Counted from the stretch's first letter, positions 17,261 through 28,879 are shown. The stretch is DNA of 64,000 bases from Rhizobium freirei PRF 81 (GCF_000359745.1 NZ_AQHN01000006.1:62001-126000); one strand, 5' to 3'. The notes: a model not told the origin generated them from the sequence alone. Translations and numbers: made by a program.

Positions 17261-17854
17261 TCAGCCGCGGCTGTAGACCCAGAGCTGGGCCGGCGGAATG
17301 TTGCGGACGATGAAATCGAAATGGCGGATGTGGTAGCGATCCGGCCGCGCGATGATCGGCGAAACCGGCCCGTAGGAAATCTGAACGACCGGCCGGCCGG
17401 GCGGCATGCGGTCCAGCAGGCTTTCCAGCAGCGCCACACGCGCCTTCATCGGGAAATTAAGGAGAGGAATGCCCGACACGACGGAATCGAAGGTCTGGCC
17501 ACGCAGCACGCCGAGCGTCTTGTCGAGATCGAAGGCGTCGCCATTAATGAAGTGGACGCTGGGATAAAGCTTGACGAGGTGATTGTAGAAATCGGTCGAG
17601 TATTCGATGGCGACGAGGTTTTCCGGTTCGACGCCACGCGCCAGGATAGCCTTGGTGATGGCGCCCGTTCCCGGCCCGAGCTCCAGTACGGGCAGGCCGG
17701 ATTCCGTGTTGATGATGCTCGCCATCTTGCGGGCCGTTATCGACGAGGTCGGAGCGATCGAACCGACCGTCTTCGGCCCCTGCATCATGCCTTTGAAGAA
17801 ACGGATCTCCTCGTCGAATTTCTTGCCAAGCCGTTCCTTAAGACGCAGCGTCAT
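17261..17854 (-). CDS. pmtA: phosphatidylethanolamine N-methyltransferase
   Basis: This 197-residue enzyme methylates phosphatidylethanolamine three times with SAM to give phosphatidylcholine, a lipid rhizobia need for symbiosis and normal growth. The SAM loop LELGPGTG lies at residues 57-64, and the N-terminal RLKERLGKKFDEEIRFFKG is characteristic of the rhizobial soluble PmtA type. It ends with YHIRHFDFIVRNIPPAQLW. It precedes the histidine phosphatase and pyrF on the minus strand and is the first gene of that unit. Confidence 0.95.
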   Translation of the reverse strand: MTLRLKERLGKKFDEEIRFFKGMMQGPKTVGSIAPTSSITARKMASIINTESGLPVLELGPGTGAITKAILARGVEPENLVAIEYSTDFYNHLVKLYPSVHFINGDAFDLDKTLGVLRGQTFDSVVSGIPLLNFPMKARVALLESLLDRMPPGRPVVQISYGPVSPIIARPDRYHIRHFDFIVRNIPPAQLWVYSRG

Positions 17855-17964
17855 GCTTCCCCCCTAGATGTTACGGTCGCGACTTACATACCGTTTCTCT
17901 AAAATCTTGCAATGCGATGACGCAATAACAAGAGAAAATGTCGCAATCCGAAAAGGACCAAATA

Positions 17965-18005
17965 AAAGCGCCCTCACGTTGTAGAAACGCATGAAAGGGC
18001 GCTTT
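17965..18005 (-). terminator. terminator downstream of dnaN
   Basis: AAAGCGCCCT (17965-17974) and AGGGCGCTTT (17996-18005) form a perfect 10-base inverted repeat with a 21-base loop. On the minus strand it ends in TTTTATTT. It is placed after dnaN and the RIME-like repeat. Confidence 0.75.
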
Positions 18006-18014
18006 GGTTTCGCC

Positions 18015-18125
18015 AGAGCCGGATGATTTTAGGTCTGTTCGACCCAAAATCATCCGGCTCTTGAATCAAAAAAGTAGAGCATGATGTCGTCCGAAAACCG
18101 CTCACACTTTTCGGTATCAGGCTCT
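18015..18125 (-). repeat. RIME-like palindromic repeat, copy B
   Basis: There are two stem-loops. AGAGCCGGATGATTTT (18015-18030) pairs with its complement ending at 18061. The second spans 18076-18125 with GAGC and GCTC ends. It is near-identical to the copies at 3580 and 61380. On the minus strand it begins with the TAG stop of dnaN. Confidence 0.9.
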
Positions 18126-19242
18126 AGACGCGCATCGGCATCAGCACATAGAGCGCGTCGTCGCCGGCGGTGTCGCGAATGAGCGTCGGCGAGCCGGCAT
18201 CGGCAAGCAGGAACACCGCCGCATCGCCGGAAAGCTGCGCGGTGATGTCGAGCAGGTACTTGGCGTTGAAGCCGATTTCCATCGGATCCATCTCATAGCC
18301 GACGGCGACTTCTTCGGTCGCACTTCCCGAATCCGGATTGTTGACCGTCAGCAGCAGCTGGCCGTCCGACAGAGCCAGCTTCACGGCGCGGCCGCGCTCC
18401 GACGAAATTGTCGATACGCGGTCGACGGCCTGGGCGAAGGTCTGGCAATCGACCCGCATTTCCTTGTCGTTGTTGGCTGGGATGACGCGCTGATAGTCCG
18501 GGAAGGTGCCGTCGATCAGCTTCGACGTCATGACGATCGAGCCGATCGTCAGGCGGATTTTGGCGTCGGACACTTCGACGGTCACGATCGTATCCGGCGT
18601 GTCCACCAGCTTCTGCAGTTCGCCGACCGTCTTGCGCGGGATGATGATGCCGGGCATGCCTTCGGAGCCCGAAGGGGCGCTGACATCGGCGCGGGCCAGG
18701 CGATGGCCGTCCGTCGCAACGGCGCGGAGCTTCAGGTCGCCGCCGCTTTCGATCGTGTGGAAGAAGATGCCGTTGAGGTAATAACGGGTCTCTTCAGTGG
18801 AGATCGCAAACTGCGTCCGGTCGATCAGCATCTTCAGATCGGCGGCCTTCAGCTTGAAGGAGTGGCTGAAGCTGCCGGCCGTGAGATCCGGGAAATCGGA
18901 TTCCGGCAGGCATTGCAGCGAGAATTTCGAACGGCCGGAGGCAACCGTCATCGAGCTGCCGTCGGCATTGGTCGCAAGAAGGACTTCCGATCCGTCGGAC
19001 AGCTTGCGCACGATGTCGTAGAGCAGATGCGCGGGAACCGTGGTGGCGCCGGGCTGCTCGACATTGGCTGGCGTTGCCTCGGTGATTTCGAGGTCGAGGT
19101 CGGTCGCCTTCATGTCGAGGCTCGTGCCTTCGGCCTTCAGCAGCACGTTGGACAGGATCGGGATCGTATTGCGACGCTCGACCACGCGATGCACGTGGTT
19201 CAGCGACTTCAGGAGGTTCGACCGCTCAATTGTAATACGCAT
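18124..19242 (-). CDS. dnaN: DNA polymerase III beta subunit (sliding clamp)
   Basis: DnaN forms the dimeric ring that holds DNA polymerase III on the template. The 372-residue protein has the usual three-domain length and segments MRITIERSNLLKSLNHVHRV, ATDLDLEI, ATDGHRLA and the C-terminal YVLMPMRV, where the last residues bind clamp partners. The ATG at 19242 matches the conserved start; the frame stays open upstream but is non-homologous. It is divergent from rsmI, and its TAG stop is supplied at the edge of a palindromic repeat. It is not adjacent to dnaA. Confidence 0.98.
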   Translation of the reverse strand: MRITIERSNLLKSLNHVHRVVERRNTIPILSNVLLKAEGTSLDMKATDLDLEITEATPANVEQPGATTVPAHLLYDIVRKLSDGSEVLLATNADGSSMTVASGRSKFSLQCLPESDFPDLTAGSFSHSFKLKAADLKMLIDRTQFAISTEETRYYLNGIFFHTIESGGDLKLRAVATDGHRLARADVSAPSGSEGMPGIIIPRKTVGELQKLVDTPDTIVTVEVSDAKIRLTIGSIVMTSKLIDGTFPDYQRVIPANNDKEMRVDCQTFAQAVDRVSTISSERGRAVKLALSDGQLLLTVNNPDSGSATEEVAVGYEMDPMEIGFNAKYLLDITAQLSGDAAVFLLADAGSPTLIRDTAGDDALYVLMPMRV

Positions 19243-19494
19243 GGATGCTACCGCTTTCGACCGTGACTTGCCGGGCAGCCCGAGGCGCCCGAGCGACATG
19301 TTTTCGGACGAGGCCCGAAAGATTGGACAGGCAACTTGGCAGACTTCTCCATCCGAATGCAAGAGGCATGGATCAATTGCCAAGCGCCAATTCGACATTT
19401 CGTCGACAATGCTCCACAGGAATTGCACTGCTCTTGCCGTCCGCCTGCGCCTCGCCCATAAAGACGATAAATCCGAGGCGAATTCAGGACCGGC

Positions 19495-20395
<901 letters not shown>

Positions 20396-20403
<8 letters not shown>

Positions 20404-20776
20404 CAAGGGGGCTGAGCCGGGTGAAAGGCTGAAACGGCAAAAGGCCTGGCGGCGCGGCCATGTCGCCGAATATCTCGCCGCCGTTTTCCTGATGCTCAAG
20501 GGCTATCGCATTCTCGCCATTCGCCACCGTACCAAGCTCGGCGAAATCGATATCGTCGCCCGCAAGGGTGATCTCGCCGTCTTCGTGGAAGTCAAATCGC
20601 GACGGGATGCGCAGGAGGCGGTCGACGCCGTTTCCTTCTCCTCGCAGAGGCGCATCCGTGCCGCGAGCGATCTATGGCTTGCCCGGCAGCCGGATTTCGC
20701 CCGTCTTTCGCAGCGCTATGACATCGTCGCCATGCTGCCCGGCCGCTGGCCGCAGCATTTTCCCGATGCGTTTTGA
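20396..20776 (+). CDS. YraN/UPF0102 family protein
   Basis: This 126-residue protein has a restriction-endonuclease-like fold. The motif LGEIDIVARKGDLAVFVEVKSR contains the PD-(D/E)XK-type acidic residues and lysine. The family often sits beside rsmI; its role is unknown, possibly in DNA repair or recombination. It overlaps rsmI by 8 bases. The usual rhizobial neighbour gshB is displaced here by two genes. Confidence 0.9.
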
Positions 20777-20878
20777 GCAAGGCGTTACAGGACCGTCACA
20801 AAATCAGCCTATTGCCGGGCGACCAGCACTCGCGATTTTTCCGCCGGCGCTCATATTCTCGTTTCGACAGGCCCAATT

Positions 20879-21874
20879 ATGATCCGCAACACCGTTTCCG
20901 CCTTTACCATTCCCTCGCAGGAAGAGCGCAGGAGCTTCATTTCGCTCGAAAAGACCCCGGCCATCCATGCCGAGAAGCTCTCATCGCTCGCCTGCCTGAA
21001 TACGGTGCGTGTCGGCGGGGCTGAAGCGACGATCGAGGCGTTATCTTTCCCGTTTACGGTCGCTGCCTGGAATATGGAGCGCTGCCTGTTTCCCGAGGAA
21101 AGCGCGGCCAAGCTGCGGGCAACCGGGGCGCCGCTTATCCTGCTGTCGGAAATGGACGAGGGCATGGCCCGCACCGAACAGCGCGACCCCACAGCCGTTA
21201 TCGCCGCCGAGCTCGGCATGAACTATGCCTATGGCGTCGAGTTCCTGGAGCTCAGCCTCGGTTCGGAGATCGAGCGCGCCTACTGCCGGGACGATTTCAA
21301 CGAAAAGGGCTTCCACGGCAATGCGCTGATGGCCTCCGTTGCCCTGAAGGATGCCTTCATGATCCGCCTGCCGGGCGAGGCCGTCTGGTTCAACAACAGC
21401 AATGAGCAGCCGCGCATCGGCGATCGCTGCGCCGTCGGCGCCGTCGTCGAGACCGAGGCCGGTCCCTTCGTCGCCGTTTCGGTCCATCTGGAAAGTGTCG
21501 CAACCGCTGCCTATCGCGAGCGGCAGCTGGCGGCGCTGATCGATGCGGTCGAGGCCTTCGCGCCGGGCCTGCCGATCCTGATCGGCGGCGATCTCAACAC
21601 CGGCAACCACACCGGCGGCGATTTCTCGACCGATACGCTTTTCGCCATGGCCGAGAGCCGCGGCTTCGAATGCCATGGCGGACCGCTGGATCAAACGAGC
21701 ACGCGCCCGAGCCTCATCACCCGCTTTCCCGATCGAGCCATGAAGCTCGACTGGTTCATCACCCGCGGCCTGAAGATCGGCGAAAGCCATCTTGTCTCTT
21801 CGCTCAACGCCGAGGGCAAGCCGCTTTCCGATCATGACATGATCGTTTGCACAATCGAAGGTTTTTCTGCCTGA
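20879..21874 (+). CDS. endonuclease/exonuclease/phosphatase family protein
   Basis: This 331-residue cytoplasmic hydrolase has the exonuclease III-like fold. Conserved acidic and histidine motifs are visible: WNMERCLF and LLSEMDEG in the first half, then VHLES, GGDLNTGNH, and the C-terminal SDHDMI. These form a metal-dependent phosphodiesterase site. The substrate could be nucleic acid or a phospholipid or sugar phosphate. It lies between yraN and a cupin gene and may be accessory to this locus. Confidence 0.85.
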   Translation: MIRNTVSAFTIPSQEERRSFISLEKTPAIHAEKLSSLACLNTVRVGGAEATIEALSFPFTVAAWNMERCLFPEESAAKLRATGAPLILLSEMDEGMARTEQRDPTAVIAAELGMNYAYGVEFLELSLGSEIERAYCRDDFNEKGFHGNALMASVALKDAFMIRLPGEAVWFNNSNEQPRIGDRCAVGAVVETEAGPFVAVSVHLESVATAAYRERQLAALIDAVEAFAPGLPILIGGDLNTGNHTGGDFSTDTLFAMAESRGFECHGGPLDQTSTRPSLITRFPDRAMKLDWFITRGLKIGESHLVSSLNAEGKPLSDHDMIVCTIEGFSA

Positions 21875-21972
21875 TATTTGCAATCGTTAAAATGCTCTCG
21901 GTTTCATGAACCGCGCCGTTACCCCTTTCATGCGATGAGATGGTAGACGCGCATGGAAATTTGGGGGTTTGT

Positions 21973-22476
21973 ATGGTCTTGAAAATGGTGTTGGCGAGCA
22001 TGGCGGCCTTTGCCGCGCGTGCCGTTCCTGTCGTCGTTGCCTTGCCGCAGTCGAAAAACTTCGTGGCCGGCGCCAGCAGCGAAATGGAAATGAAACCGTC
22101 GCCGATCGAACGATCGTGGATTCTGTCGGGCGATCCCGTGGCCCGCATCGCCGAGCATTCGCGCGGGCAGGACGACGCTGCCGTCACGGCGCTGTGGGAT
22201 TGCACCGCCGGCGAATTTCGCTGGTATTTCGGCTGGGACGAAACGGTGATGATCCTTGAGGGCGAGGTGCACGTTACCACGGAAGACGGCGTCGAGCGCA
22301 CGCTGAGTGCCGGCGATGTCGCCTATTTCGCCGGCGGCACCTGGGCGACATGGCGCATCGACCGCTACCTGCGCAAGGTCGCCTTCTGCCGCAAGCCGTT
22401 CCCGAAGCCTTTGACCATGGCTTATCGCCTGCGCAATCTTGTCCGGCAGGGCGGCGCTCAGGGCCTTGCCGCCTGA
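21973..22476 (+). CDS. cupin domain protein
   Basis: This 167-residue protein has a single cupin barrel. The N-terminal 30 residues look like a hydrophobic signal or anchor (MVLASMAAFAARAVPVVVAL). The cupin motifs follow as GEFRWYFGWDETVMILEGEVHV and LSAGDVAYFAGGTWATWRI. It is closest to the cupin_3 (DUF861) type. The ATG at 21973 has GGGGG upstream, while an ATG at 21940 is less supported. It may bind a metal or small ligand; the function is unknown. Confidence 0.8.
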   Translation: MVLKMVLASMAAFAARAVPVVVALPQSKNFVAGASSEMEMKPSPIERSWILSGDPVARIAEHSRGQDDAAVTALWDCTAGEFRWYFGWDETVMILEGEVHVTTEDGVERTLSAGDVAYFAGGTWATWRIDRYLRKVAFCRKPFPKPLTMAYRLRNLVRQGGAQGLAA

Positions 22477-22585
22477 ATGCGGCCAGCCTTGACTGAAGAT
22501 GTCCTTGCCGGAAGCCCTTGAATAGCCGTTGCGTTTGGAGGCGGGCCGACCTACATCTGTCCGCAAATTCGAGCGAGGGCTGATT

Positions 22586-23533
22586 ATGGCTGGTATCAAG
22601 AATGTTGCGGTCCAGATGGACCATGTCCGGGGCATCAACATTGCGGGCGACTCGACCTTCGCCATGAGCCTCGAGGCGCAGAACCGCGGCTACAAGCTCT
22701 TCCATTACACGCCCGAGCGGCTGAGCATGCGCGACGGCAAGGTCTATGCCTCCGTCGAGCCGATGATCCTGCGCGACGTCAAGGGCGATCACTTCGAGCT
22801 CGGCGAGCCTGAGCGCGTCGATCTTTCGACCATGGACGTCGTGCTGCTGCGCCAGGACCCGCCATTCGACATGGCCTATATCACCTCGACGCATCTGCTC
22901 GAGCGTATCCACCCGAAGACGCTTGTCGTCAACGATCCGGCCTGGGTGCGCAACTCGCCGGAAAAGATCTTCGTCACCGAATTTGCCGATCTCATGCCGA
23001 AGACGCTGATCACCCGCGATCCCAGCGAAATCCGCCGCTTCCGTGAGGAGATGGGCGATATCATCCTGAAGCCGCTCTACGGCAATGGCGGCGCCGGCGT
23101 CTTCCATTCGACGCGCGACGACCGCAATCTCTCGTCCCTACTTGAAATGTTCGGTCAGCTTTTCCGCGAACCCTTCATTGCCCAGCAATATCTGCCCGAC
23201 GTGCGCAAGGGCGACAAGCGCATCCTGCTCGTCGATGGCGAGGCCGTCGGCGCGATCAATCGCGTGCCGGCCGAGCATGATGCCCGCTCCAACATGCATG
23301 TCGGCGGCCGTGCCGAAGCCACGGAACTCACGGCGCGCGAACAGGAAATCTGCGCCCGCATCGGACCGGCCCTGAGGGAACGCGGCTTCCTGCTCGTCGG
23401 CATCGACGTCATCGGCGACTACATGACCGAGATCAACGTCACGTCGCCGACGGGTCTGCGGGAAGTGAAGCGCTTCGGCGGCGCCGATATCGCCAGCCTG
23501 CTTTGGGATGCGATCGAAGCCAAGCGGGCCTGA
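22586..23533 (+). CDS. gshB: glutathione synthase
   Basis: GshB joins gamma-glutamylcysteine and glycine using ATP. The 315-residue ATP-grasp protein contains [23 protein letters not shown] (the phosphate-binding loop), RDDRN, and [12 protein letters not shown] near the C terminus. A GAGGG lies before the ATG at 22586. A start 19 codons earlier would fall in the leader. It belongs to the conserved rsmI-yraN-gshB-comM order, with two inserted genes in between. Confidence 0.95.
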   Translation: MAGIKNVAVQMDHVRGINIAGDSTFAMSLEAQNRGYKLFHYTPERLSMRDGKVYASVEPMILRDVKGDHFELGEPERVDLSTMDVVLLRQDPPFDMAYITSTHLLERIHPKTLVVNDPAWVRNSPEKIFVTEFADLMPKTLITRDPSEIRRFREEMGDIILKPLYGNGGAGVFHSTRDDRNLSSLLEMFGQLFREPFIAQQYLPDVRKGDKRILLVDGEAVGAINRVPAEHDARSNMHVGGRAEATELTAREQEICARIGPALRERGFLLVGIDVIGDYMTEINVTSPTGLREVKRFGGADIASLLWDAIEAKRA

Positions 23534-23727
23534 TCGGCAGTTCCTACCATGCTTTCCAGCTAGACAATAATGTGCACTCAGCCATGTCGATGATTTCGGC
23601 ATGACTGAGAGAGGCTTTTGTTCGTTTATTGTTCTTGTTTCATTCCTCGTCTTGTGCCAGATTGCAACCCGAAGTTTGTTGATCGAGGCAGGTAGCGGCA
23701 AACGCGTTCTGTGACAGGGGATAGGGC

Positions 23728-25260
23728 ATGGTGGCGCGCGTCAGTACGGTGGCGTTTCAGGGCATTGAAGGCGTACCCGTCGAAGTGCAGGTGATGATCG
23801 CGCCCGGCAAGGTGCTGATGCATATCGTTGGCCTGCCCGACAAAGCCGTGGCGGAAAGCCGTGAACGGGTCCAGGCTGCGCTCCACGCCTCCGGCTTGGC
23901 ACTGCCGCCGAAGAAGGTCACGGTCAATCTCGCGCCGGCGGATCTGCCCAAGGAGGGCAGCCACTTCGATCTGGCCATCGCGCTCGGTCTGATGGCGGCG
24001 CTCGGCGCGATCCCCGCCGATGCCCTGTCTTCTTACACGGTCATCGGCGAACTCAACCTCGACGGCACGATAGCGCCCGTTGCCGGCGCGCTACCGGCGG
24101 CAATCGCCGCCAACGCCATGGGCAAGGGGCTGATATGCCCTGCCGAAAGCGGGCCTGAAGCCGCCTGGGCCGGCAAGGAGGTCGACATTCTGGCGCCGCG
24201 CAGCCTGATTGCGCTCGCCAATCATTTCCGCGGCACGCAGGTGCTGACGCGACCGGAACCATCAGTCCGTGCCAGCGCTGCCAATCTGCCCGATCTCGCT
24301 GATATCAAGGGGCAGGAAAGCGCCAAGCGCGCCTTGGAGGTGGCGGCGGCCGGCGGGCATAACCTGCTTTTCGTCGGACCTCCCGGCTCCGGCAAGTCGA
24401 TGCTCGCCTCGCGTCTGCCGTCGATCCTGCCGCCACTGTCGACGAATGAGCTGCTGGAGGTGTCGATGATCCATTCGATCGCCGGCCAACTTTCCGGTGG
24501 CAAGCTCTCCGATCGACGGCCCTATCGCGCGCCGCATCACTCCGCCACCATGGCAGCCCTTGTCGGCGGCGGGCTGCGTGCCAGACCGGGTGAGGCGTCG
24601 CTCGCCCATCACGGCATTCTTTTCCTCGATGAGTTGCCGGAGTTTTCGCCGCAGGCGCTCGATGCGCTGCGCCAGCCGCTGGAAACTGGCGAGTGCGTTA
24701 TTGCGAGAGCAAACCACCGTGTCGCCTATCCGGCCGGTATCCAGCTCGTGGCGGCAATGAATCCGTGCCGCTGCGGCATGGCCGGGGAACCGGGGCACAC
24801 CTGCGCACGGGGACCACGCTGCGCTTCCGATTATCAGGGCCGCATTTCCGGTCCGCTGCTGGATCGCATCGACATCCGCATTGACGTACCCGCCGTATCC
24901 GCCGCCGACCTGATCCGGCCGACGACAGCGGAAAAGAGCGCCGATGTCGCGCTTCGCGTCGCCCGCGCTCGCGAGCGGCAGCAGGAACGTTTCGAAAGGG
25001 CGGGCGCGAAGGAGATTACCACGAATGCCCGCTGTTCGACCGCCATGATAGAAACCATCGCCGAGCCCGATGCCGCAGGCCTGCAATTGCTGCGCGACGC
25101 TGCCGAGAAGATGAAATTCTCTGCACGCGGCTATCATCGCATCCTCAAGGTCGCACGCACTCTTGCCGACCTCGACGATAAGCCGACGGTGGGGCGCATC
25201 CATCTGGCGGAGGCCATTTCCTATCGCATTGCCGGGGAGAGGTTGGCTGCGCATGCCTGA
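23728..25260 (+). CDS. YifB/ComM family Mg-chelatase-like AAA ATPase
   Basis: This 510-residue protein has an N-terminal Lon-S5-like domain (residues 1-170), a central AAA domain with Walker A GPPGSGKSM near 220 and Walker B FLDELPEF near 290, and a C-terminal Mg-chelatase-like domain. ComM homologues act as hexameric helicases in branch migration during DNA recombination and natural transformation. It follows gshB by 194 bases and ends near a bidirectional terminator shared with cysK. Confidence 0.93.
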   Translation: MVARVSTVAFQGIEGVPVEVQVMIAPGKVLMHIVGLPDKAVAESRERVQAALHASGLALPPKKVTVNLAPADLPKEGSHFDLAIALGLMAALGAIPADALSSYTVIGELNLDGTIAPVAGALPAAIAANAMGKGLICPAESGPEAAWAGKEVDILAPRSLIALANHFRGTQVLTRPEPSVRASAANLPDLADIKGQESAKRALEVAAAGGHNLLFVGPPGSGKSMLASRLPSILPPLSTNELLEVSMIHSIAGQLSGGKLSDRRPYRAPHHSATMAALVGGGLRARPGEASLAHHGILFLDELPEFSPQALDALRQPLETGECVIARANHRVAYPAGIQLVAAMNPCRCGMAGEPGHTCARGPRCASDYQGRISGPLLDRIDIRIDVPAVSAADLIRPTTAEKSADVALRVARARERQQERFERAGAKEITTNARCSTAMIETIAEPDAAGLQLLRDAAEKMKFSARGYHRILKVARTLADLDDKPTVGRIHLAEAISYRIAGERLAAHA

Positions 25261-25307
25261 AAATTCGGGGCTCAGGTAGCGTCTGGTCGTCTCCACCTCC
25301 CCTGAAT

Positions 25308-25333
25308 AAAAAGGGGCGCCGCAGCACCCCTTT
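25308..25333. terminator. bidirectional terminator between comM-like gene and cysK
   Basis: A hairpin with AAAGGGG and CCCCTTT stems and a GC-rich centre lies between the convergent genes. Poly-A and poly-T tails on both sides allow it to act in both directions. Confidence 0.8.
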
Positions 25334-25358
25334 CCAATCAAACCGATGGGGCCAGCTC

Positions 25359-26327
<969 letters not shown>

Positions 26328-26461
26328 GGGTATCTCCCTCTGTGTGAATTATGGGGTGACAATAGGATCAAACGCTAGCGGAAACCAGAGTGCGCACGCG
26401 CTCGCCGCCTGTTGCCCATGAGAAAAGAGTCTCTTCGCTGTCTCTTTCAGAGAATGTTTTT

Positions 26462-26897
26462 TCAGGCGGCGCGGGCGGCAATGAATGCAGCCGTGCCGGT
26501 AAGAATGCTGGCGGCGACCCTGTTCAAGATCCGCAGAGCTCTCGGCTTCTTGAGAAAGGTGCGGGCTCGCGAGGCAAGCAACATATAGGGCACGAGAACG
26601 ATCAGCCGTACGACGAAGGTTGCTGCCAGCAATATGGCATACTCGCGCGGGCCGATATGGTTGATGTCGATCAGTGTCGGCGCCAGCGCAATGTGGAAGA
26701 GCATGGCCTTCGGATTGCCGAGCGTCACCGGCAGGCCCGAGAGAAAGGACGTGACCTCGCCGAGCACGAGGCCGATGAAGAAGGTCTCGCAGAAGCCGGA
26801 GCCCAGCGCACGTGCCACGATCGCCGTAACGCCCGGACCGGAATGCGGCTGTGATGAAGAGCGCGTCGCAATAGGCGGGCAGAGCCGCGAGCGTCAT
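26462..26897 (-). pseudogene. decayed LysE/RhtB family translocator
   Basis: The frame starts at the ATG at 26897 with a LysE-like N terminus (MTLAALPAYCDALFITAA). Comparison with the expected AAIPGPG motif shows that two bases were lost near 26840, shifting the frame. A second reading frame continues from 26818 with ARALGSGF and rejoins typical C-terminal LysE sequence (VTLGNPKAMLFH, VLVPYMLLASRARTFLKKPRALRI). About 50 residues between GLVLGE and FLSGLPVTLGNPK are missing, so it is non-functional. Similar intact genes occur at 27609. Confidence 0.75.
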
Positions 26898-27025
26898 GAG
26901 GATTTCCCCCACAGATGGTGGTGTCTCTTCCGCACCACCTTTGCGTTTTCAGGCGATTGCGCCGGCGCTGCGAACATATTACCAAGGGGTTAAGGTGCGT
27001 CGAAACCGCTTTGCCCAAGGATATC

Positions 27026-27583
27026 ATGTCTTCTGCATTGCTCCTGATCGATCTACAGAATTCCATCCTGACCGGCCTTGGCACGCCGGATCGTCAGTCG
27101 GTCATTGATGCCGCGCTGGAGACGGTCGTCACCAAGCTTGCGACGCTGAAACGCAACGCACGCGCCGCCGGCATTCCTGCTTTCATCGTCCAGCATGACG
27201 GCACGGCGGGGCACCGCCTGGCAAAGCGCAGCGAAGGCTGGCAGCTGCGCCGGGAAATCGCGCCCGAGGCCGGCGATGTCGTCGTGCACAAAGCGAGCTG
27301 CGATTCCTTCTTCGAAACCGATCTCGAGGCGAAGCTGCGCGCCCGCGGTATCACCCGCCTTTTCATCGGCGGCTGCATGACGCAATTCTGTGTCGACACG
27401 ACAGCGCGCCGCGCCGTCTCGCTCGGGTTCGACGTTTCGCTGATCTCCGATGGCCATACCACGGCCGATATGGGCAAGCTGAACTTCGAAACGATCATCG
27501 AGCATCACAACATGGTGCTTGACGGTTTCGATGCCGGGCCGCATGAAATCAAGCCGATCGCATCTGCCGAAATTCTCTTTTGA
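27026..27583 (+). CDS. isochorismatase-like cysteine hydrolase
   Basis: This 185-residue enzyme has the isochorismatase fold. The catalytic triad appears as LLIDLQNS (Asp), VHKASCDSF (Lys) and GGCMTQFCVDTTAR (Cys). Such enzymes hydrolyse amides or vinyl ethers, for example nicotinamide-like substrates; the substrate here is unknown. AAGG sits before the ATG at 27026. It is divergent from the decayed LysE gene and is followed by a LysE exporter. Confidence 0.88.
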   Translation: MSSALLLIDLQNSILTGLGTPDRQSVIDAALETVVTKLATLKRNARAAGIPAFIVQHDGTAGHRLAKRSEGWQLRREIAPEAGDVVVHKASCDSFFETDLEAKLRARGITRLFIGGCMTQFCVDTTARRAVSLGFDVSLISDGHTTADMGKLNFETIIEHHNMVLDGFDAGPHEIKPIASAEILF

Positions 27584-27608
27584 CACCCCTTTCCGGCTTG
27601 GAGGTTCT

Positions 27609-28241
27609 ATGCCGCATCTCACCAGCATGATCGCCTTTGCCCTGATCGCTCTGGGCATGGTACTGACACCCGGGCCGAACATGATCTATCTGGTATCGCG
27701 ATCGATCTCACAGGGTCCTGCGGCCGGGCTGATCTCGCTCGGCGGCGTCGCCTGCGGCTTCGTCTTCTACATGCTCTCCGCTGCCCTCGGCATCACCGCC
27801 TTTGTCCTCGCAGTACCCTTCGCCTATGACGCGTTGCGGCTGGCGGGTGCCGCCTATCTTGCCTGGCTGGCCTGGAATGCACTGAAGCCCGGTGGCCGTT
27901 CCGCCTTTCAGGTGCGTGAGCTGCCAAAGGATAGCAAGCGCCGGCTCTTCTCCATGGGGCTGGTCACCAGCCTGCTCAATCCGAAGGTTGCTGTGCTCTA
28001 TCTTTCGCTGCTGCCGCAGTTCATCGATCCGGCCGCCGGCAGCGTCTTTGCGCAATCCGTCATTTTCGGCTTCATCCATATCGCCGTCAGTCTGACCTTC
28101 AACGCCATCTTCGCGCTGACGGCGGGCTCCGTCGCGCAGTTCTTCGTGCGCCGCCCGTCCTTCGCGCTGGTTCAGCGCTGGCTGATGGGCACCGTGCTGG
28201 CCGGGCTCGCCCTCCGCATGGCTCTCGAGGCGCAGCGCTGA
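27609..28241 (+). CDS. LysE family translocator
   Basis: This 210-residue inner-membrane exporter has about six helices. LTPGPNMIYLVSRSISQG near residue 20 is the LysE/RhtB signature and SLLNPKVAVLYLSLLPQF follows in the middle. Family members export amino acids. A GGAGG-type Shine-Dalgarno precedes the ATG at 27609. The TGA stop overlaps the next ATG, so it is coupled to the histidine phosphatase gene. The substrate is unknown. Confidence 0.9.
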   Translation: MPHLTSMIAFALIALGMVLTPGPNMIYLVSRSISQGPAAGLISLGGVACGFVFYMLSAALGITAFVLAVPFAYDALRLAGAAYLAWLAWNALKPGGRSAFQVRELPKDSKRRLFSMGLVTSLLNPKVAVLYLSLLPQFIDPAAGSVFAQSVIFGFIHIAVSLTFNAIFALTAGSVAQFFVRRPSFALVQRWLMGTVLAGLALRMALEAQR

Positions 28242-28876
28242 TGCGGAAACTTTCGCTACCACTCGCCGCCGGCCTTCTGACGCTCGCATCGGTTTTGAGT
28301 TCCTCGCCAATTGTTTCGGCTGCGGAGACTGGCACCAGGACAATCGTCCTTATGCGCCATGGCGAAAAGCCGGAAGCGGGTCTTGGCCAGCTCAGCTGCC
28401 AGGGACTCAACCGGGCGCTGGCGCTGCCATCGGTGCTGACGAAGCTCTTCGGCAAGCCTGCGGCCATCTTCGCGCCGAACCCGTCCAAGCGGAAGAGGGA
28501 TGTCGGGATTTCCTACGATTACATCCGCCCGCTCGCGACCATCGAGCCGACCGCAATTGCGCTCGGCATGCCTGTCGATACCAGCTTCGGCTATGACGAT
28601 ATCGATGATCTGAAAACCGAGCTGGAAAAGCCTGCCTACGCCGGCAAGCTGGTCTTCGTTGCCTGGGAGCACAAGCAGATCGTCAAGCTCGCCCGGCAGC
28701 TTCTGAGCGATAATGGCGGCGATGACGACGCGGTGCCGAAATGGCCGGGAGAGGATTTCGACAGCCTTTATGTGCTGCGCATCGGCGGTGGCAAGGCCGG
28801 GCTGGGCGCGACCTTCGATAAGATGGCGGAAGGCCTCAATGGCCGCCCCGAAACCTGTCCGACTCCGGCTAAATAG
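28241..28876 (+). CDS. exported histidine phosphatase family protein
   Basis: This 211-residue protein has a signal peptide (LAAGLLTLASVLSSSPIVSA) and the histidine phosphatase motif IVLMRHGEKPEAG near residue 30. The second half contains FVAWEHKQIVKLAR, where the second histidine lies. It is likely periplasmic. The start shares one base with the LysE stop. The substrate cannot be predicted. Confidence 0.85.
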   Translation: MRKLSLPLAAGLLTLASVLSSSPIVSAAETGTRTIVLMRHGEKPEAGLGQLSCQGLNRALALPSVLTKLFGKPAAIFAPNPSKRKRDVGISYDYIRPLATIEPTAIALGMPVDTSFGYDDIDDLKTELEKPAYAGKLVFVAWEHKQIVKLARQLLSDNGGDDDAVPKWPGEDFDSLYVLRIGGGKAGLGATFDKMAEGLNGRPETCPTPAK

Positions 28877-28879
28877 GTC

